Shown: positions 23,087-38,129 of the stretch, piece by piece | Layout: every line of letters starts with the position of its first letter | Position numbering within the stretch: position 1 is the stretch's first letter | Assembly: GCA_032358255.1 (NCBI GenBank) | Contig: JAULBX010022187.1 | Location: 1-64,000, forward strand | Direction of reading: 5' to 3' | Origin: Heterotrichella gracilis | Lineage: Eukaryota > Sar > Xanthophyceae > Tribonematales > Xanthonemataceae | Length of the DNA stretch: 64,000 nucleotides | Notes under the pieces: model-generated | What the model was told of the DNA's origin: nothing | The model's database searches: none | What the model saw: the letters and a program-made list of their open reading frames with translations, nothing else | Translations under genes and position numbers: made by a program

Positions 23087-23664
23087 CGGAATTGCATGAG
23101 CGGAATGGATGTTCAGCCCGTGCGGTAGCTTTGTTGGATCAATGCGCATGATCGTTGTTGTGTTTGGCAAGGATAAAACGGCGGGGTGCAGGTATAGGTA
23201 TTTTTACCCACAGTAGCGATCTCTGACTCTAGAAAGGGTAGTGGTCAGCAGCTTTCCCCTGTGGAGATGTTATTCTTGTTTGTTACATGTGTCCGCTCAT
23301 ATAGCAAGCCGTTAAGGCTGCACACAGCGTTGCCAAGGCTTCTTGGGGCTCCCACTTGGCAGAGGACTGTGGAAGCCTTGCCACGTGTTAAACGCTTGTA
23401 GATGTAAATGTTGCTATCCCGCTGCCGCACAGCTGTCTGTGGATCCCCATGCCGCTATGTACTGAAGGTATCTAGAAAAGAAAAGAAAAGAAAACAGACG
23501 TGGAAGGCAATATACCCGGCTGTCAATGTCATTCTCAAAACCCACAAAGCGGCAAATGCATGTGGTTTTTCTTGAAAATTATTGTTCACTGATGAGTCCC
23601 GTGCGGGTGGGTGGCCTTGCAAACACTGTGGTGAGGAGTTGTCAGCATATCCATTGCCCACCCG
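23087..23664. other. Convergent 3' region
   Basis: 3' UTRs of the D27-like gene and of the zinc-finger gene. An AAAAG microsatellite occupies 23473-23492. No gene was recognised. Confidence 0.5.
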
Positions 23665-24236
23665 CTATGTGAACCCGTCACCCATGCAGTTGAGGCACTT
23701 GTGCTGTTTCATCCCTTTGCAAGCGGGGCATAGGCAGCTGCGCGCCACTTGAGACTGTTTGAAAGGCGTCCAGTCCAGCACCGCGTCACCTGAGCAAGAA
23801 ATTGGGTACTCAACCACATTGCATGTCCTATATGGGCATAGCAAAGTTGGCCGTGGCAAATTCAACTACTGACGCGTTGCGCCCACAAAATATATGCATA
23901 CAGAGGTATATTTTTGCCAGGAGGAACCTCCACGCACACACACAAAGTTACAACTGACCTGCACATGCGTACTGATATGCATGCACATGCATGCATATTT
24001 CACAATGCATGCACACACCAGGTCTGCACTGACGCTGTGGCTTTACCTCTGCACACAACACACTTCCGAGTCTTCTTCCCTTCACAAACAGGGCACACCT
24101 TGCCACGTTTAGTCTTGTAGTGCCTGGTGACAAGCTTAGCTCCTGCTAGCCCCAGGCTACTCACTGCGAGGGTCCCTGCACCCAGTCCGACGACCGTGAC
24201 GCCTGCAGACCCGAATGCGGTGAGCACAGACCGCAT
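23665..24236 (-). CDS. Small membrane protein with DnaJ-type zinc finger, 104 aa
   Basis: Two exons (24047-24236 and 23665-23789) join in frame at CRG/DAV. Residues 5-33 form a hydrophobic, Gly/Ala-rich segment, either a membrane helix or part of a targeting signal. Then come two double-cysteine modules, KVCPVCEGKKTRKCVVCRG and CLCPACKGMKQHKCLNCMGDG, separated by LDWTPFKQSQ. Eight cysteines in CxxC pairs with following Gly match the DnaJ central zinc finger without a J domain, as in plastid proteins of the BSD2/LQY1/PSA2 type. Those act in assembly of photosynthetic complexes or as thiol chaperones; the role here is inferred. The ATG at 24236 is the first in-frame ATG in the open stretch. Confidence 0.82.
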
Positions 24237-25253
24237 GTCTGCTGCATGCCTATGCTGGGTGGAGCCAATACCTATTCTACTGAGTTGCCATGCTCCGGGC
24301 GTATATGGTGATGTCACATAGGCGTGCTCATAGGTTGCCTACACCAAGTGCAAGCCCTTCTCAGATCAAGGCACTCTGCGATGACTTTCAGCAAAGTGCA
24401 AACTTTAAACAAATCGCAAGTCAACTTGTATCGGATTCCTGCATCCCTGCATCCCTAGAGGTCTAGAGCCCTAAACGAGCCCTAATATCCTAATATTCAT
24501 GGGGCAAGTTCATGCATAGCAATAATGCATAGCATGAGCCTTGGCTAGCCAGTGGCCCCTAACTCCCCCTTTTATGCACTACCTTTCTTTATTTCTCAAC
24601 TGCCAAGAGGATCCAAGGCATGCAATGGCACCAGGTCACTGTTACACTGGATCTGCTGTGGACAGTTCCAGATTTAGATACCACGCAGAACAGTGCAGTG
24701 GTGCACGCTGTCCGGCTTGCTGTGCAACTACAAAGGAGAAAAAAGAGGAAAGATACACCACTCACTGAACTTGACACTCCAGCAACACTGCTAAGAGAGA
24801 ACATAAATTTTGCACATATTAACAACATGCCACCGTGGCAGGAAGTGTCGGAAACAAAGTACCTTGGAAGGTTGCAAATGCACAGTGGTACACCAGTACT
24901 GGTGGTTAAAATTCTTGCTTGTGTCTAGGGTAATAAGATCATCATAGGACAGCCAGTGCTTGTGTTGATACCCTGGCACTCAACATATAAACACGCTGGA
25001 AATATGGTATCGTATTGGTAGCCCTGTCAACTCGTTGCGACAAGCTACGTCCTAGGAGGAGAATGCTGATTGCTACAAAAGACATACTGCTTGCATGACA
25101 CTATTTGTGCCCAATGAGTGCAATTGACGAAGAAAAAGCGAAAACAAACAGTGCAGGAAGCCCTCTCGGTTTGTGAGCACTACGCCCCAATAACCCCAAA
25201 CAAAACAGTTTATTGCCAACGCAGGCCTTCTTCAGTCAACATTAAATGCTGAA
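24237..25253. other. Intergenic, no gene recognised
   Basis: The promoter side of the zinc-finger gene and the 3' side of the GT32-FkbM gene. An open frame at 24620-24928 (+) has a Lys/Arg-rich stretch but no known motif, acceptor or start context that I can defend. Confidence 0.4.
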
Positions 25254-27912
25254 TCACAAAGATACGTCTTTCCTGAGCATCAAAAGCACCTCTGGAGCAC
25301 TCCCCCTGCTTTGCCTGAGCAACATGTGCTCTTGGCCATATGGCAGTATGCACCACGGGTGCAGCAAACTGCTCTGGTGGAAAATCGTTGGGAATGCTCG
25401 CCTGCTAAAGCTCTTGTACTTGCGGCACAGAGGCCCATAGAACAGCACCGTGTGGTAGCCAAGCTCGTGCCGCAACCGCTGCAACAAGCGAGATGGCGAC
25501 TGCGCATATCCAGTAGCCTGCTGCAGGTGTGACTGCCAATCGATGGTGATGAACTCTGCACACGTGGTACACACGAAGGGTCAATGCCCGACAAGGTATG
25601 GACGTGAAGAGCCTGCCAGGTGGCTGAGGCACACATACATTAATTTGATCAGGATGTACATTGCAGCAGTTGGCTGTTCATGCACAACATGGCGCAGAAC
25701 ACACTTACTGGGAGGGGAAATTGTGGTGAACAGAGGCATGATGTCCTCCAGCAGCTGCATCTCCCATCCACCCGCACTCAGGCGCAACCCGCCAAATGAG
25801 GACGTGCGGTTGGAGAAAACTTGCAGCATGGCATCGGCTACGGACAGCCTCTGGCCAGGAAGCATGCACTCTTCATCCTTCTCCAAGAGGTCCTGCATGC
25901 ATGTCAACCATTCAGCACAAGTGGCACCCTGCCGTTGCTTAATCTGTACAGGTGTGCCTGACCTGCAGGCATTGTAATCATTCGATCCTCATTGAGATGA
26001 ATTGCAACAGGCACACATTGTTGCTAACCCAGCATGTACATCACATAAACACACCTACAGGACCCATGCACCAAAACCCCAGTCCCATACTCACATCGAT
26101 CTTGCCATACCCCCGCAGCGTGTTCATTGTTGCTGTATCGTCGCCCTTGCATCGCCGCATGCTGGTGCTGCTCTGCAGGCAGATCTTCCCCCCCCTGTGC
26201 CCCAGCGCAACAGGCTTTGCCTCCACCAGCTGCTCAAAGCCGTTGTAGTGAATGCTGCTGTTGAGTACATGGAAACTGATGGGAGCTGCTTCAAAGGCAA
26301 CTGTTGTGAAGCCCCTTGCAGCAGAAGCCAATGAGAATACTCCCAAGCCCGCACCCACATCGATGATGACCGAGTCATTGCGGCGAGATGAAAGAGTGTC
26401 AAAGATGTAGTCCATCAACCTGCAAGCAAGATTGGAAATTTGTCACAAAATCCATTCTTGCCACAAAACAAGTGTCATTGGAATGTATTCCAGCAGCACT
26501 GCCATGCACTTTGATCCCACGCCAGTCCAACAAGCATGGGTGCACCTATTCAATCACAACTTGATTGTAAAATATCCCTTACCTGAAGCCAGCATATCGT
26601 ATCTTCACATCATCCCAGATGCCATAGGCTGTGATGGCCGCAGACATATCTGAACCCCAATACCTGTCCCCATGGCCTTTCCTTGGTGTCATTAGGATGA
26701 ACGGGTCCTTGACATCCACAGTCACTGGAAACAGAACGTCACGCAAGGAGTCCACAGGGCTTGACTTCGGGAAGCAGCAGCTGGTCGCTGCTTTGAGCAC
26801 CCGGATGCCCTCTGAGACAGGCTGCATCCAGTTCTTGCCGCCCCACCCATACCAGTGCTTCCATGACCCCAGGTGATGGTGAAGAAGCTGTGCAGATGGA
26901 GGAGGTGTGACCAGCCACTTTTTGGGTGACTTCCACTGCGTTGCCCAGTACACAATTGGGAGGAACCGCACCGGCCACTCCTTCACCTGCAACCATGCAG
27001 AGCAAGGTTTTAGCCATGAATAAAACTACCAGTGGCCATGTAAATATGTTTGTACAGAGCCATGCGCACCAATTGCAAGTCTCCCAATGCGAAATTGAGC
27101 ACTGCGTCAGTCCATGCCCCAGGCCCTGTTCGCTCCAGCGTGGCCACGTTGGATGGGAAGGCCATGCTAGCATTTGCATGCTGGTTGATGAACTCGCACA
27201 GTTGCTGCAGCGCTGGGTGCCCAGGAGCAGCTGCAAAGCTCCACTGCAGAAGCTGCCGTGACCTTGCATACAGGCGTGCCTGAGCTGCTGCCTGGGAAGG
27301 GAAGTCAGCCTCCCAACCCACAACAAGCGTATCCTCAGGCCGTGTCAGCAGGTCTAACGGTTTCCGACATTCTGTGTCCACGTCCGCATAGAAGCCCCCG
27401 TACTTGAGAACCACCAGGTACCTGAAAAAGTCTGCACGCTCCACGTTCTTGGCCAGTGACTGGTATGCTGACCAATATTGGGGGTACTCGCTTTGCACAA
27501 ATGTCTGACAGGCTTTGTCGTCCCAGAACTTGTACTCCCAGTGCGGGTTGAGGGCTGACCAGCTCGCACTGAGCCGCTGCAGCTCCCCAGGGAGGGCAGC
27601 TGTCTTGTACGTTTGGTGCACGATTCTGGGGATGCGCTTGTCTGTGGTGTTTAGTGAAGCCAAGTACGTCCTGCTGTACTCATACTCAACTGCTGCTGCT
27701 CTTGTTTCCCACAGGCTTGACCAAGCACCAGAGACTGACAGGAACAGGCCCCCGCAAGCTGTCTCAAAGGTCACGAGCACTGCCAAGGTGACTAGCGCAA
27801 AGAGGCTGGGGCCTCGTAGCTTGAATGGTGGGCTGGACGTCAGGCCGGAGGGGTTCTGCTTGTCTTGAGAGCAGCAAGCAGCTGCCCTGTCGTCCTTTTG
27901 TTTGCCCTTCAT
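25254..27912 (-). CDS. GT32-type glycosyltransferase fused to FkbM methyltransferase, 685 aa
   Basis: Five exons (27070-27912, 26583-26986, 26095-26419, 25709-25892, 25254-25555) sum to an intact frame. Residues ~38-60 are one hydrophobic anchor after a basic N terminus, a type II Golgi topology. Residues 95-270 are a DXD-containing sugar transferase: PRIVHQTYKTAALPGELQRL, WEYKFWDD, ERADFFRYLVVLKYGGFYAD, with the metal-binding D177-V-D179. From ~residue 417 comes a SAM-dependent FkbM fold: IIDVGAGLGVFSLASA (436-451), TTVAFEAAPISFHVL, and later FITIDWQSHLQ. FkbM enzymes O-methylate sugars and polyketides. A fusion could add a sugar and methylate it in one protein; that is inference. No stop, start or long intron separates the two halves. 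Confidence 0.88.
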
Positions 27913-29255
27913 AGTGACCTAGCTGGAGCCTTACATGAGTCAGCTCAGTGGTTGGTCAGCTCTGCCAGGGAACAGGTCAGCTCATGCTGCCAGCCAATTG
28001 GGGGGATCTAGAAGTGAATACGCCCAGTGATAGTCACTATCTCAACGCCTGCAGGTAGAAGCCCCTCTCAGAACCAATTATAAGGGGCAAGGTGCATGTA
28101 GGCCCCTACTACAGCGCAGATACCCACCAGGTACATACTGGCAGGGATACAAACGGTCACGCAGTAAACACGCCTTGACACGAAACGTGGGTTTGCTGGG
28201 GCGTGATCTCAGATATACATGGCAAGTTACCACGCCTTACAAACAGCAGTAGTCATGACCGACTGACTGACTGAGGCCCCGACCGAGCTGTGTACCTTGC
28301 GAGTGCCACAGGACCTGGTCAGAAGCCAGCTTGGTTCCCTTCGACTGTTTGATGTTTCTCACGTAGCCAAGTCGTACAGAGCTGCAGATCCGACCGTACA
28401 ACAATGCGTAGACGCCCTATACACTGGGATATCAACAGCCATCTGGCACGTGCAAATGTGCTGGGGGACATGCCACAATACAGTTGGGGGACGTTGAAAG
28501 CTACGCACGCGTGATACGGCAGGGAGAAAGGCTACGTAGATCTGGTCAGCAATGCTTTCCCCGCCGTCCGTCTTCCTTTTGTTTGGCCCCAGGAGTCTGT
28601 GCAGGGGAAACTCTGACCTTGCAGCAGCAGCCACCCACATCAGGTTCCTGACAGGTTCCCTAATCAGCTGAAATACCGGGGATTGTATTTGGGCCTCAGA
28701 TTCCCGATATGTTTCCATTCAAACTGTCGCTGAGTCAATTTCTGTAGACGTTGCAGTATCACGATAGCAGTTCTACTACTAGAAGTTCTCAAGTTGCGTG
28801 AAAGCTTGGACAGAACGTGAGCAGTGTGCAGCGCCCACTGATAAGTTCGGTGGTCGTTGGTGTCAGAGAGTGCGCGCAACAACGAAACATCCACGCGATG
28901 GCAAACGTCTTTGACAGGCCAAGCACATAGGTATGCGCCTGAGGGACAGCGAAAGGACCCGCAACCTCAAGTCATCATAGCGACCCAACAGTTGTTTGCA
29001 TGTGTCCACACGCTTGGGGGAACGTGCCCTGGCGCTGCCCAAGTGACCCCGCCAACAGTGCGGACAGTCGAGGGGTTGGCACCACAGTGCACAGCTGGTT
29101 GAGTTCTCAACCGGGTTACAACACCTAATTGTTGGAACACATGAATAAACAATCACCCTTGGCCATCACAGTACAGTATTGTGCACCAGAACCTGACTCT
29201 GGCATTGTTGCAGTATCCCAGACAAACCCATGCATGGGGGTCCTGCAGGCTCAGG
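27913..29255. other. Divergent intergenic region with unassigned open frames
   Basis: Promoters of the GT32-FkbM gene (-) and the coiled-coil gene (+) must lie here. Minus-strand open frames at 28359-28718, 28664-28894 and 28863-29156 encode charged peptides such as KLTQRQFEWKHIGNL, but no family is evident and no convincing splice chain was found. A short GACT repeat sits at 28258-28273. Confidence 0.4.
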
Positions 29256-32200
29256 ATGGCTGAAGCGACCAACAGCTTGACAAGCGTGCTCGAGGATCTA
29301 GCCAGGCGCATAAGTGGAAAGCACTTGGGTGGCTATGCAAAGCAGGTGCGCCTGTCAACTGGCCAAGGGCTGCTTTCACACCGGCAACCAACTCCGTCTC
29401 AACAAAGTTCGTCCCACAGGGTTCCCCCCAGAAGTCAGCATACATGACTCCCGAGACCTGGGAAAACGGTGACCACACCGCTGATCCCCTTGACTACAAG
29501 GTTCAGGGGAGAGCGCCACTGGCGGCACTGAACCACCCAAGTTCGCCGAGCGTTCATGGCAGTGCCCATAACAGGGATAAGAGGAAAACATCTTCGTTGG
29601 CCAACAGTGAGGTGCGCGTATTCAGCATTGTGTTATGTTGTTGCTTGTTTGGATGTGCGTCTTGTCGTGGTTACATTATCACATGCATCCCTCCCATATA
29701 ACAAGATTGGCAGTCAGCCTTGCGCACACCTTGCCTTGCGCCTTGCGCCTTGCGGTGCCAAGCTGAAACCCTTCCGCAGGCGCTTCGGTACCAGTATAGC
29801 TCAGCGCTTGCCATCCGGGCCAAGAAGACTGCCTCCTTTGGCTCTGCCAGCAAGAAGGCTGACCTGCAAGCCGTTATCAACGGCCTATCAAACCTCCAAG
29901 TGGCCAAACCCAGGTCTGGTGGGAGCGCAGCCAGCAGCCACCAGGACATCCACACTCCTGAGGTAACCAGGTCACAGGTGGCGGGCGCTGGGGCCCACAC
30001 ACACCAACCACACGTGGAGGAGGCCAGGGCGATGAACAGGATGCAGACGCTGATGCGCAAGTACAGCTTTGGTTCGCCTGCAAAGACGCCAGCAGAGCTC
30101 AAAACCACGGTCACACAGTCCAGGGGATGCAGCGCAGCCCTGACCCCCGCCACCTCGGGTCGCTTGTGCGACACCGCGTCCCCATTCGAGGAGGCCAGCC
30201 CTGGGACTGCGCTGCTGCAGCGCCAGATCGCAGAGCAGAAGCAGCGGCTGCTGCTGCTCAAGCAGCAGCAGGCTGAGATGCTGGCTCAGCGCCACAGCGG
30301 CGCACCTAAGGGCAGCCCAGTGAAGGTGTCAAAGCAGTCCAAGCAGGCCTCCCGCGCCAGTGAGAACCCAGGTGCCGCCATGCCGCTTGCCGAGGATGCC
30401 TCCCAGCTCTCCATGGCCAGCCAGTTCTCCTGGCAGCCTCAGCAGGGCCAGCATCTAGTCAGCTATGGCGATCAGGGGGGCTATGGTGAAAACGAGGCCT
30501 CGTATGGAGCTGGAAGCGGGAGGGAGCTGGCTGCCTTTGGACCAATTGTGCCCAGGGAGTTCATGCAGGTGTGCAGCATTACCGCATGCATGTCCAAGTA
30601 CCCATATGCATATCCTTGCTGCTTAGTGAAGCCATTACCTGCATCCACACTTTCTAAAGGTTTTTCCTTTGCATTTCCGTGCATACAATCTCAATTAAGT
30701 TGTTCATTTTGGACCGTTAACATTTGTTAGGTTTTGGCATGCAGAAGTGTGTCAGAAGTCGTACCCTAAACCCTACACATGCTGTATATTGAACTCCTTA
30801 CTAACTGCCATGTTGCCGTTGTAGGAGGATTATGCCAGCAACTCACAGCTGCTGGCTGCCAAGGTGATGGAGATGGACAAGGAAATTGCCAAGCTGAAGA
30901 TGCAACATGATGCTGACTCAGAGTGGAAGCTGGACATCAGTGTCACAAATCTGGAAAACAGGTGAGCACGTTATGACAATGCTAGCTCTGTCCTGCCTTA
31001 CACTGCACCAAGTCAGAGAGAATCTACAGATTTAACAGTGGGAAATTGGTGCATTTTTTGCCAAGCCAGGGGGAGGACGACAATCTGTGCAAGGGGAACT
31101 AACTGGGATGTATGCTGGTATCCATCGCATGTGATTCATGCCGGTTCTGGCCTTGAACAAGCTGCGTGTGCGCTGCAGTGTGTTTCAAGCTGAGAGGAAT
31201 GCCAGCCTGGTGCATCAGATTCGCCAGACTGAGCAGACCTTGATGCTGAAGGATTCGTCTGTGCGCAAGCGGCGGAGCTCCCGTGGCAGGGAGGACTCAA
31301 TACCAGCGCATTTCGGCTCCCTTGATGACGCTTCACTGGACAGCTCTTGCGATTCGCCTATGCACGCTGCGCCTGGGTTGACGACTGCAATCACGCCTTT
31401 CCAAGGTACAAACCTGGCACATGATACACCCCTTCTATACTAGTTGGATTTGTCATTCACAGACATGTGAGGGACAGCATAGATACCTGTATGATACCAC
31501 CTCGCATGGCGGTGAATACCTGCCTTTTCAGCGTCACTTTGTGAATGGCAGGGGGTGTAGCGGATAGGAGGATAGCGCCCCTTGTTGGCTAGCTCCTTGC
31601 CTGGCGCGCGCCCTATCTGACAGGCTGTGTGTTTACTTTTAGCATTTAACAGATAGGCATAGCACCGCTCCTCAAATGGCCCATTTGCCATACTAACCAG
31701 CATTGTTCTGCATGCAGCAGTCCAGAACGCGGCTCCCGGCACCTTGATGATTGCGGATGGCAAGGCAGAATTGAGCCATGTTGAATCCCAGCAATCCTCA
31801 ACTGCGTCTGTGGACAAGGACACCCTTCTTGGAGAGTTGAAGGCACAGGCTGCTGCTGGGGAGGCACAGTTGCGACAAGCACAGGTACGGGCTGGCATTC
31901 ATATCAGGCCTGGGAGATGGCACCTGCATCCAATGGTTGAATAGCTACAATGGCGCCCTGGTGACGCAATGAATACATGCACTGGAATCTCTGAAAAATG
32001 TATCTCTGTTGGGATGGCGGCATGTGTTCCTGATCTTCAACATGCGCTGGCCCACACCGGCTGTTTATTTGCACGCCGTACCCCAGGCTGCAGTTGTGCT
32101 GTAAAGCTTGTGGTTGTTTTGCCTTGCATGCTGCTTTTGTTTATCTATTAATATGGCCCAAGCCGTTGCTCGGCTTGGAAGCCTTTCCTGTAATTGCCCA

Positions 32201-34938
32201 GCATACTGCATGCAATTTGCCCGAGTTTGGCTCTCTGCAATCTGACTCTTGTACATCTACCTGTTGTAGATGGAAGTGCAAGATCGCGACCAGCAGATTG
32301 GGCAGCTACAGAGCAAGCTCAACGAGAAAACAGCGCTACTGGACCAGCTACAGCACACTATCAACACGGAGAGCAGCGCAATGCAAGAGGAGCTGCAACA
32401 GGTAATGTGCTGTAACAGTGAATTTGCTACCTTTCGGACGCTGCATGGGGAATATTCTTGATGTATTGTGCTCCTAGCCTGAGCTCTGCCATGGTTTGAC
32501 CCATCAGCTGTTGACAATGTACTTGATGCATGGTTTTCAGGTGCGGCAAGAGCTGGCCAATGCCAACCAGAAGCTGCAGCTCCAGATGAACCCCGTCTTT
32601 GAGGAGGCGGTACCAGAGGTCCAACAACTGAAGGCGCAGCTGGCGTCAGCGCAAGCCCACAACCGGTGGCTGGAGCTGCAGAACCAGCAGTACCAGTGCA
32701 TGCAGCCCGATGCCGCCGCTGGCACAGCTCCAGACTCGCAGTCCAAGGAGCGGCAGGAGCAGCTCGAGGGCCGTGTGGCACAGCTGGAACAGGACCTTGC
32801 TGCCAAGATCAACGAGCTGGTGTCGCTCAAGGAGCAGGCTTCCAATGAGGGGGCATTGGATGGCCAGAGCTTGCAGGCGGAGGTGGCCAGGCAGTTTGAG
32901 CAGATCCAGGTGCTGCAGCGGCAGCTGTGGTCAGCGGAGCAAAAGGTTGTGGACAAGGATCAGGTCATCCTTGAGCTGCAGCGGCAGGCGGGTGAGGTCA
33001 CTTCTCTGAAGCAAGAAATCGAGTCCCGGGATATGCAGCTACAGAGCAAGGAGGTTTCGCTGAGCCAGCAGGAGCTGGTGCTGCACAATTTGAATTCAGC
33101 ATTGCATCAGAATGCAGCGGCTCACTCGACGCTCAAGAACCAGGTTGAGGCATTGGAGAAGCAGTGCGGGGACCTCGCCTCGCAGCTCAAGCTGAAGGAA
33201 TCCATGGCCAAGGACACGGGCAACGACCTGCAGGCAAAGCAGCAGCTGATCCAGGCACTCCAGAAGCGGCTTGCTGACAAGGAGGGTGAGCTGCAGATCG
33301 TGCTGGGTGCGCAAGCAGCCACCACCACAGAGCACATCCTGTTGGCCAACCAGGCGCAGCAGCAGGAGAGCGAGATCGCCTCTCTGAAGGGCCAACTGGC
33401 TGAGCTGCAAGGCGCGCAGTTGCACCTGGGCAGTGTGGCGGACATGCATGCCCAGCTGAGCGAGCTGCCTGCGCTGAGGGAAGAGGTTGCGCGGCTGCGG
33501 GCCTGGGAGTCTGTGGCCCAGCAGCGCAGTTTGGAGATCCAGCAGCTGCGCGAGGAGGTTGCCAGGCTGGAGGTGCAGCACCGGAAAGCCACTGAGGAGG
33601 TAGCAGCCTCCAACGAGGCCTACAACAGCCTGGAGCAGGTGCTGAAGCAGCTGCGGGCCCAGCTTGATGCTGGCTTCAACCTGCAAAAGGTGCCAGATTT
33701 ACAATTAAGCAAACACAGCAAACTGGCGGGCTGATGTGGATGTTGATGCACCAATTATTTGTTGCATTACTGTGACCGCTATACAAACATTTTTTTCATA
33801 AAACGCGTATCCAGGCATTAACTTATTAGGTTGGTGTTCTCTCAGCCAACAGACAATGACAGCTGCACATGCGTTTGCTGCAGGATGTGGACAGGTTGCA
33901 GCACCTGCTACAGGAGAAGGAGGCACTGGCGCGGGACTTGCAGACCAGGCTGGATCAAGCAGAGGATGACATTGGCCAGATGGAACACCAGGCGTTGGCC
34001 CAGGTGAGGGCCAATAAAGCACTGAGTTGCAACCATGTCTGGCGTGTGATTATGCTTTGCCAATCTTAATTGCATCAAAGACGACATCTCTCCTCATGTT
34101 GTCTGATGTCATACGGCTCAGACATGTGTGCATTGTAATTTGCATGGAACGGAGGTAATGCCTTCAGCGTCACTTGCCATGTCTCTGACAGACTCTGGTG
34201 CATGACGACAGCCACCTTTTATAAATCAGCATTCCAACACACTTGACGCCGCAACCTGAAGCAAATGGCATGCTTGCAGGCTGCTGAAATCGAGGATCTG
34301 CACCACGCGCTGAGCCACATGCGCGGCATGGAAGCGCAGCTCCAGGAGGGGCTGCAGCGTGAGTCCAGCCTCAAGCAGCAGTTGCTGTCCACGCCATCCA
34401 AGCGGCGAGCGGATGACAGGGTGGTACGCGAGCTGGAGGCAGAGCTGCAGCAGGTGAGCTCACTGGTTGGGGATTGGGGTGCCGCAAAGCGCATCCTAGC
34501 GCCGCTGCGGAAATGGATTCTTGTATGAACGCCTGAGGCCATCATCAGACAGGCTGACGGCAATGTCTTGTCAATGAAGCAACCTAAATGCAGCAGATTT
34601 GATTGTGCAAGTCTAATTAGTCAGGATAGAGTTGCTTTCAGCGGCGCCGCTGAAGCAAGGCTGCCAAATGATCTGGCTGTACTGCTAAAATGCGTGCAAA
34701 CACTCCTAACAGCATGTCAATTAGACTTGCGTGCTGCTCACCACCGCACCATGATGTGCAGGAGCGGGACAGGAACGGCGAGTTGCAGCGCGAGCTTGAG
34801 GCCAGCCTGAGCCATGCGGAGGAGATCATGGGCGAGCTGGAGCAGATCAAGGTGTCGCAGATGGATGTGGAAGGCCAGCTCAACCTGCTGCGCATGAGGC
34901 AATCCGCAGAGGGGTCGGATGCATGGCTCACAGGCTGA
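29256..34938 (+). CDS. Large coiled-coil protein, 1117 aa
   Basis: Eleven exons join in one frame: 29256-29345, 29420-29611, 29780-30568, 30825-30961, 31179-31405, 31718-31884, 32270-32401, 32541-33689, 33884-34003, 34280-34453 and 34762-34938. The first ~440 residues are low complexity (Ser, Gly, Ala, Gln) with short helices such as LLQRQIAEQKQRLLLLKQQQ. From ~540 to the end the protein is an almost unbroken heptad-rich coiled coil (VARLRAWESV, LEQVLKQLRAQLDAG, LQHLLQEKEALARDLQTRLD). No motor, membrane segment or catalytic domain is present. Such proteins serve as scaffolds at centrioles/basal bodies, flagella or Golgi; the specific role is unknown. Its neighbour is beta-tubulin, which may be coincidence. 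Confidence 0.85.
30763..30776 (+). repeat. CCCTAAA block in a coiled-coil gene intron
   Basis: ACCCTAAACCCTAC lies ~50 nt upstream of the exon 4 acceptor. Confidence 0.75.
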
Positions 34939-36351
34939 CTGGCGGTGCAGGAGGGCCCTGGGACTTGACTAGCTCTGGGGAGGAATTTGCTTGCGGGAGG
35001 GATTTTTCTACACGTTGTTGTTGTCAATGACCTGGCATCCTGTTGGCACTGTCGTATGCATTCCACTGTTTTTGCTTGGGGTTGATATTGCCTTATCCAT
35101 GGAAAGAGTACGGCAATACTTGCTGCCTGGGATCCCTGCGTGCCTGTGTTAGATTAAGCTGTGCCGCCTGCTCGTTTCCCTCAATTGCCCACATCGTGAT
35201 GGGTCAAGAGCAGGAGCATATGGCTGCCTAGTATATGCGCGAAGCGGTACAGCTGTATTCGAGTTGTCAAGCCCCAGGGTCGGGACAGCCAATGTGACAG
35301 TTTTATTGCGTTGTTAGCCTGCAAATGACTTAACTTGGTACAACTCCTAAATGCCATTTTGTTATCTACCCACCGTCTTGGATTTTCCACGTCACCCAGC
35401 CAGCTGACCCTGGGCCAGCGATTGGCCATGGACAAGCTATTGGCCAGTCACTGTCTAACAGCTAAGCTGCAGCATGCACACAGGCCGGTGATGGTGCCAG
35501 TAGCAATTAGCACTGCATATAAAATATATCATACTTGCATCACGTCACCCTGGCCAAGCGGCTTGCGATCCACTGGCGATGTCGGCGATATCTACTTAGT
35601 GAGGCAGTCACTGCTAGGCTGTGCACATGCACATGCCCGTCTGTTGCTGAATTAGTTATCAAGTGTGCAAACTGCAGTACTCCATTGCAGCTGTGCATGT
35701 GCCTGACTCAGAGGCGTTATCTCGCCATGATCTCGCATCACATCTGATCACCATTGTATGCGTTACAAGATCACTCATTGGCACGACAATACCAAGAGCA
35801 AGCATTTACTAATAGTCTAGTAGATGACATGTGTTGACGCACATTTTGCGATACCTCATCAGTCTGATATCAAAGTGAGTCACATCATGAACTGTTACAG
35901 CAACAAAAAATAAGACCAAATGTGAACAGCAAGTTTTGTTTTAAATTGTTTACCAGGGGTCTATGGGCTGGGAACCAGGCCCCATTGAACATGCCTGAGA
36001 CATGACTTATGAGAATATGCACCAGCAAGACCGGGGAGCACACTGCAAGTCAGGCCGCCTATGCATCAAAAAGGAAATGGTACAGTTATATGTAAAAAAA
36101 GCAGTAAATGCATTTTGCAAAGTACTTGCAAAATTGCGTGGGCGTCATGGTAGAGGTAAATGAAATCCTAAACAACGGCAAGGTGGAAGCATCATCTGTT
36201 GGACGTCAAGTTCATCAGCACCGTGCGTACATGAACGGGCCATGTCCCTGGATCAGCGGCATGGCTTGGTAAATCAAGACTGAGGTTTCTGGGAATGATT
36301 TGGTAAATGTCAGTTTGAGTTGTACAACAAAGATCCCATGCGATCAGAGGC
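34939..36351. other. Convergent 3' region, no gene recognised
   Basis: 1.4 kb between the coiled-coil stop and the beta-tubulin stop. It is AT-richer than the genes, with only short, unconvincing open frames (35335-35655). It presumably holds the 3' UTRs. Confidence 0.5.
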
Positions 36352-38129
<1,778 letters not shown>

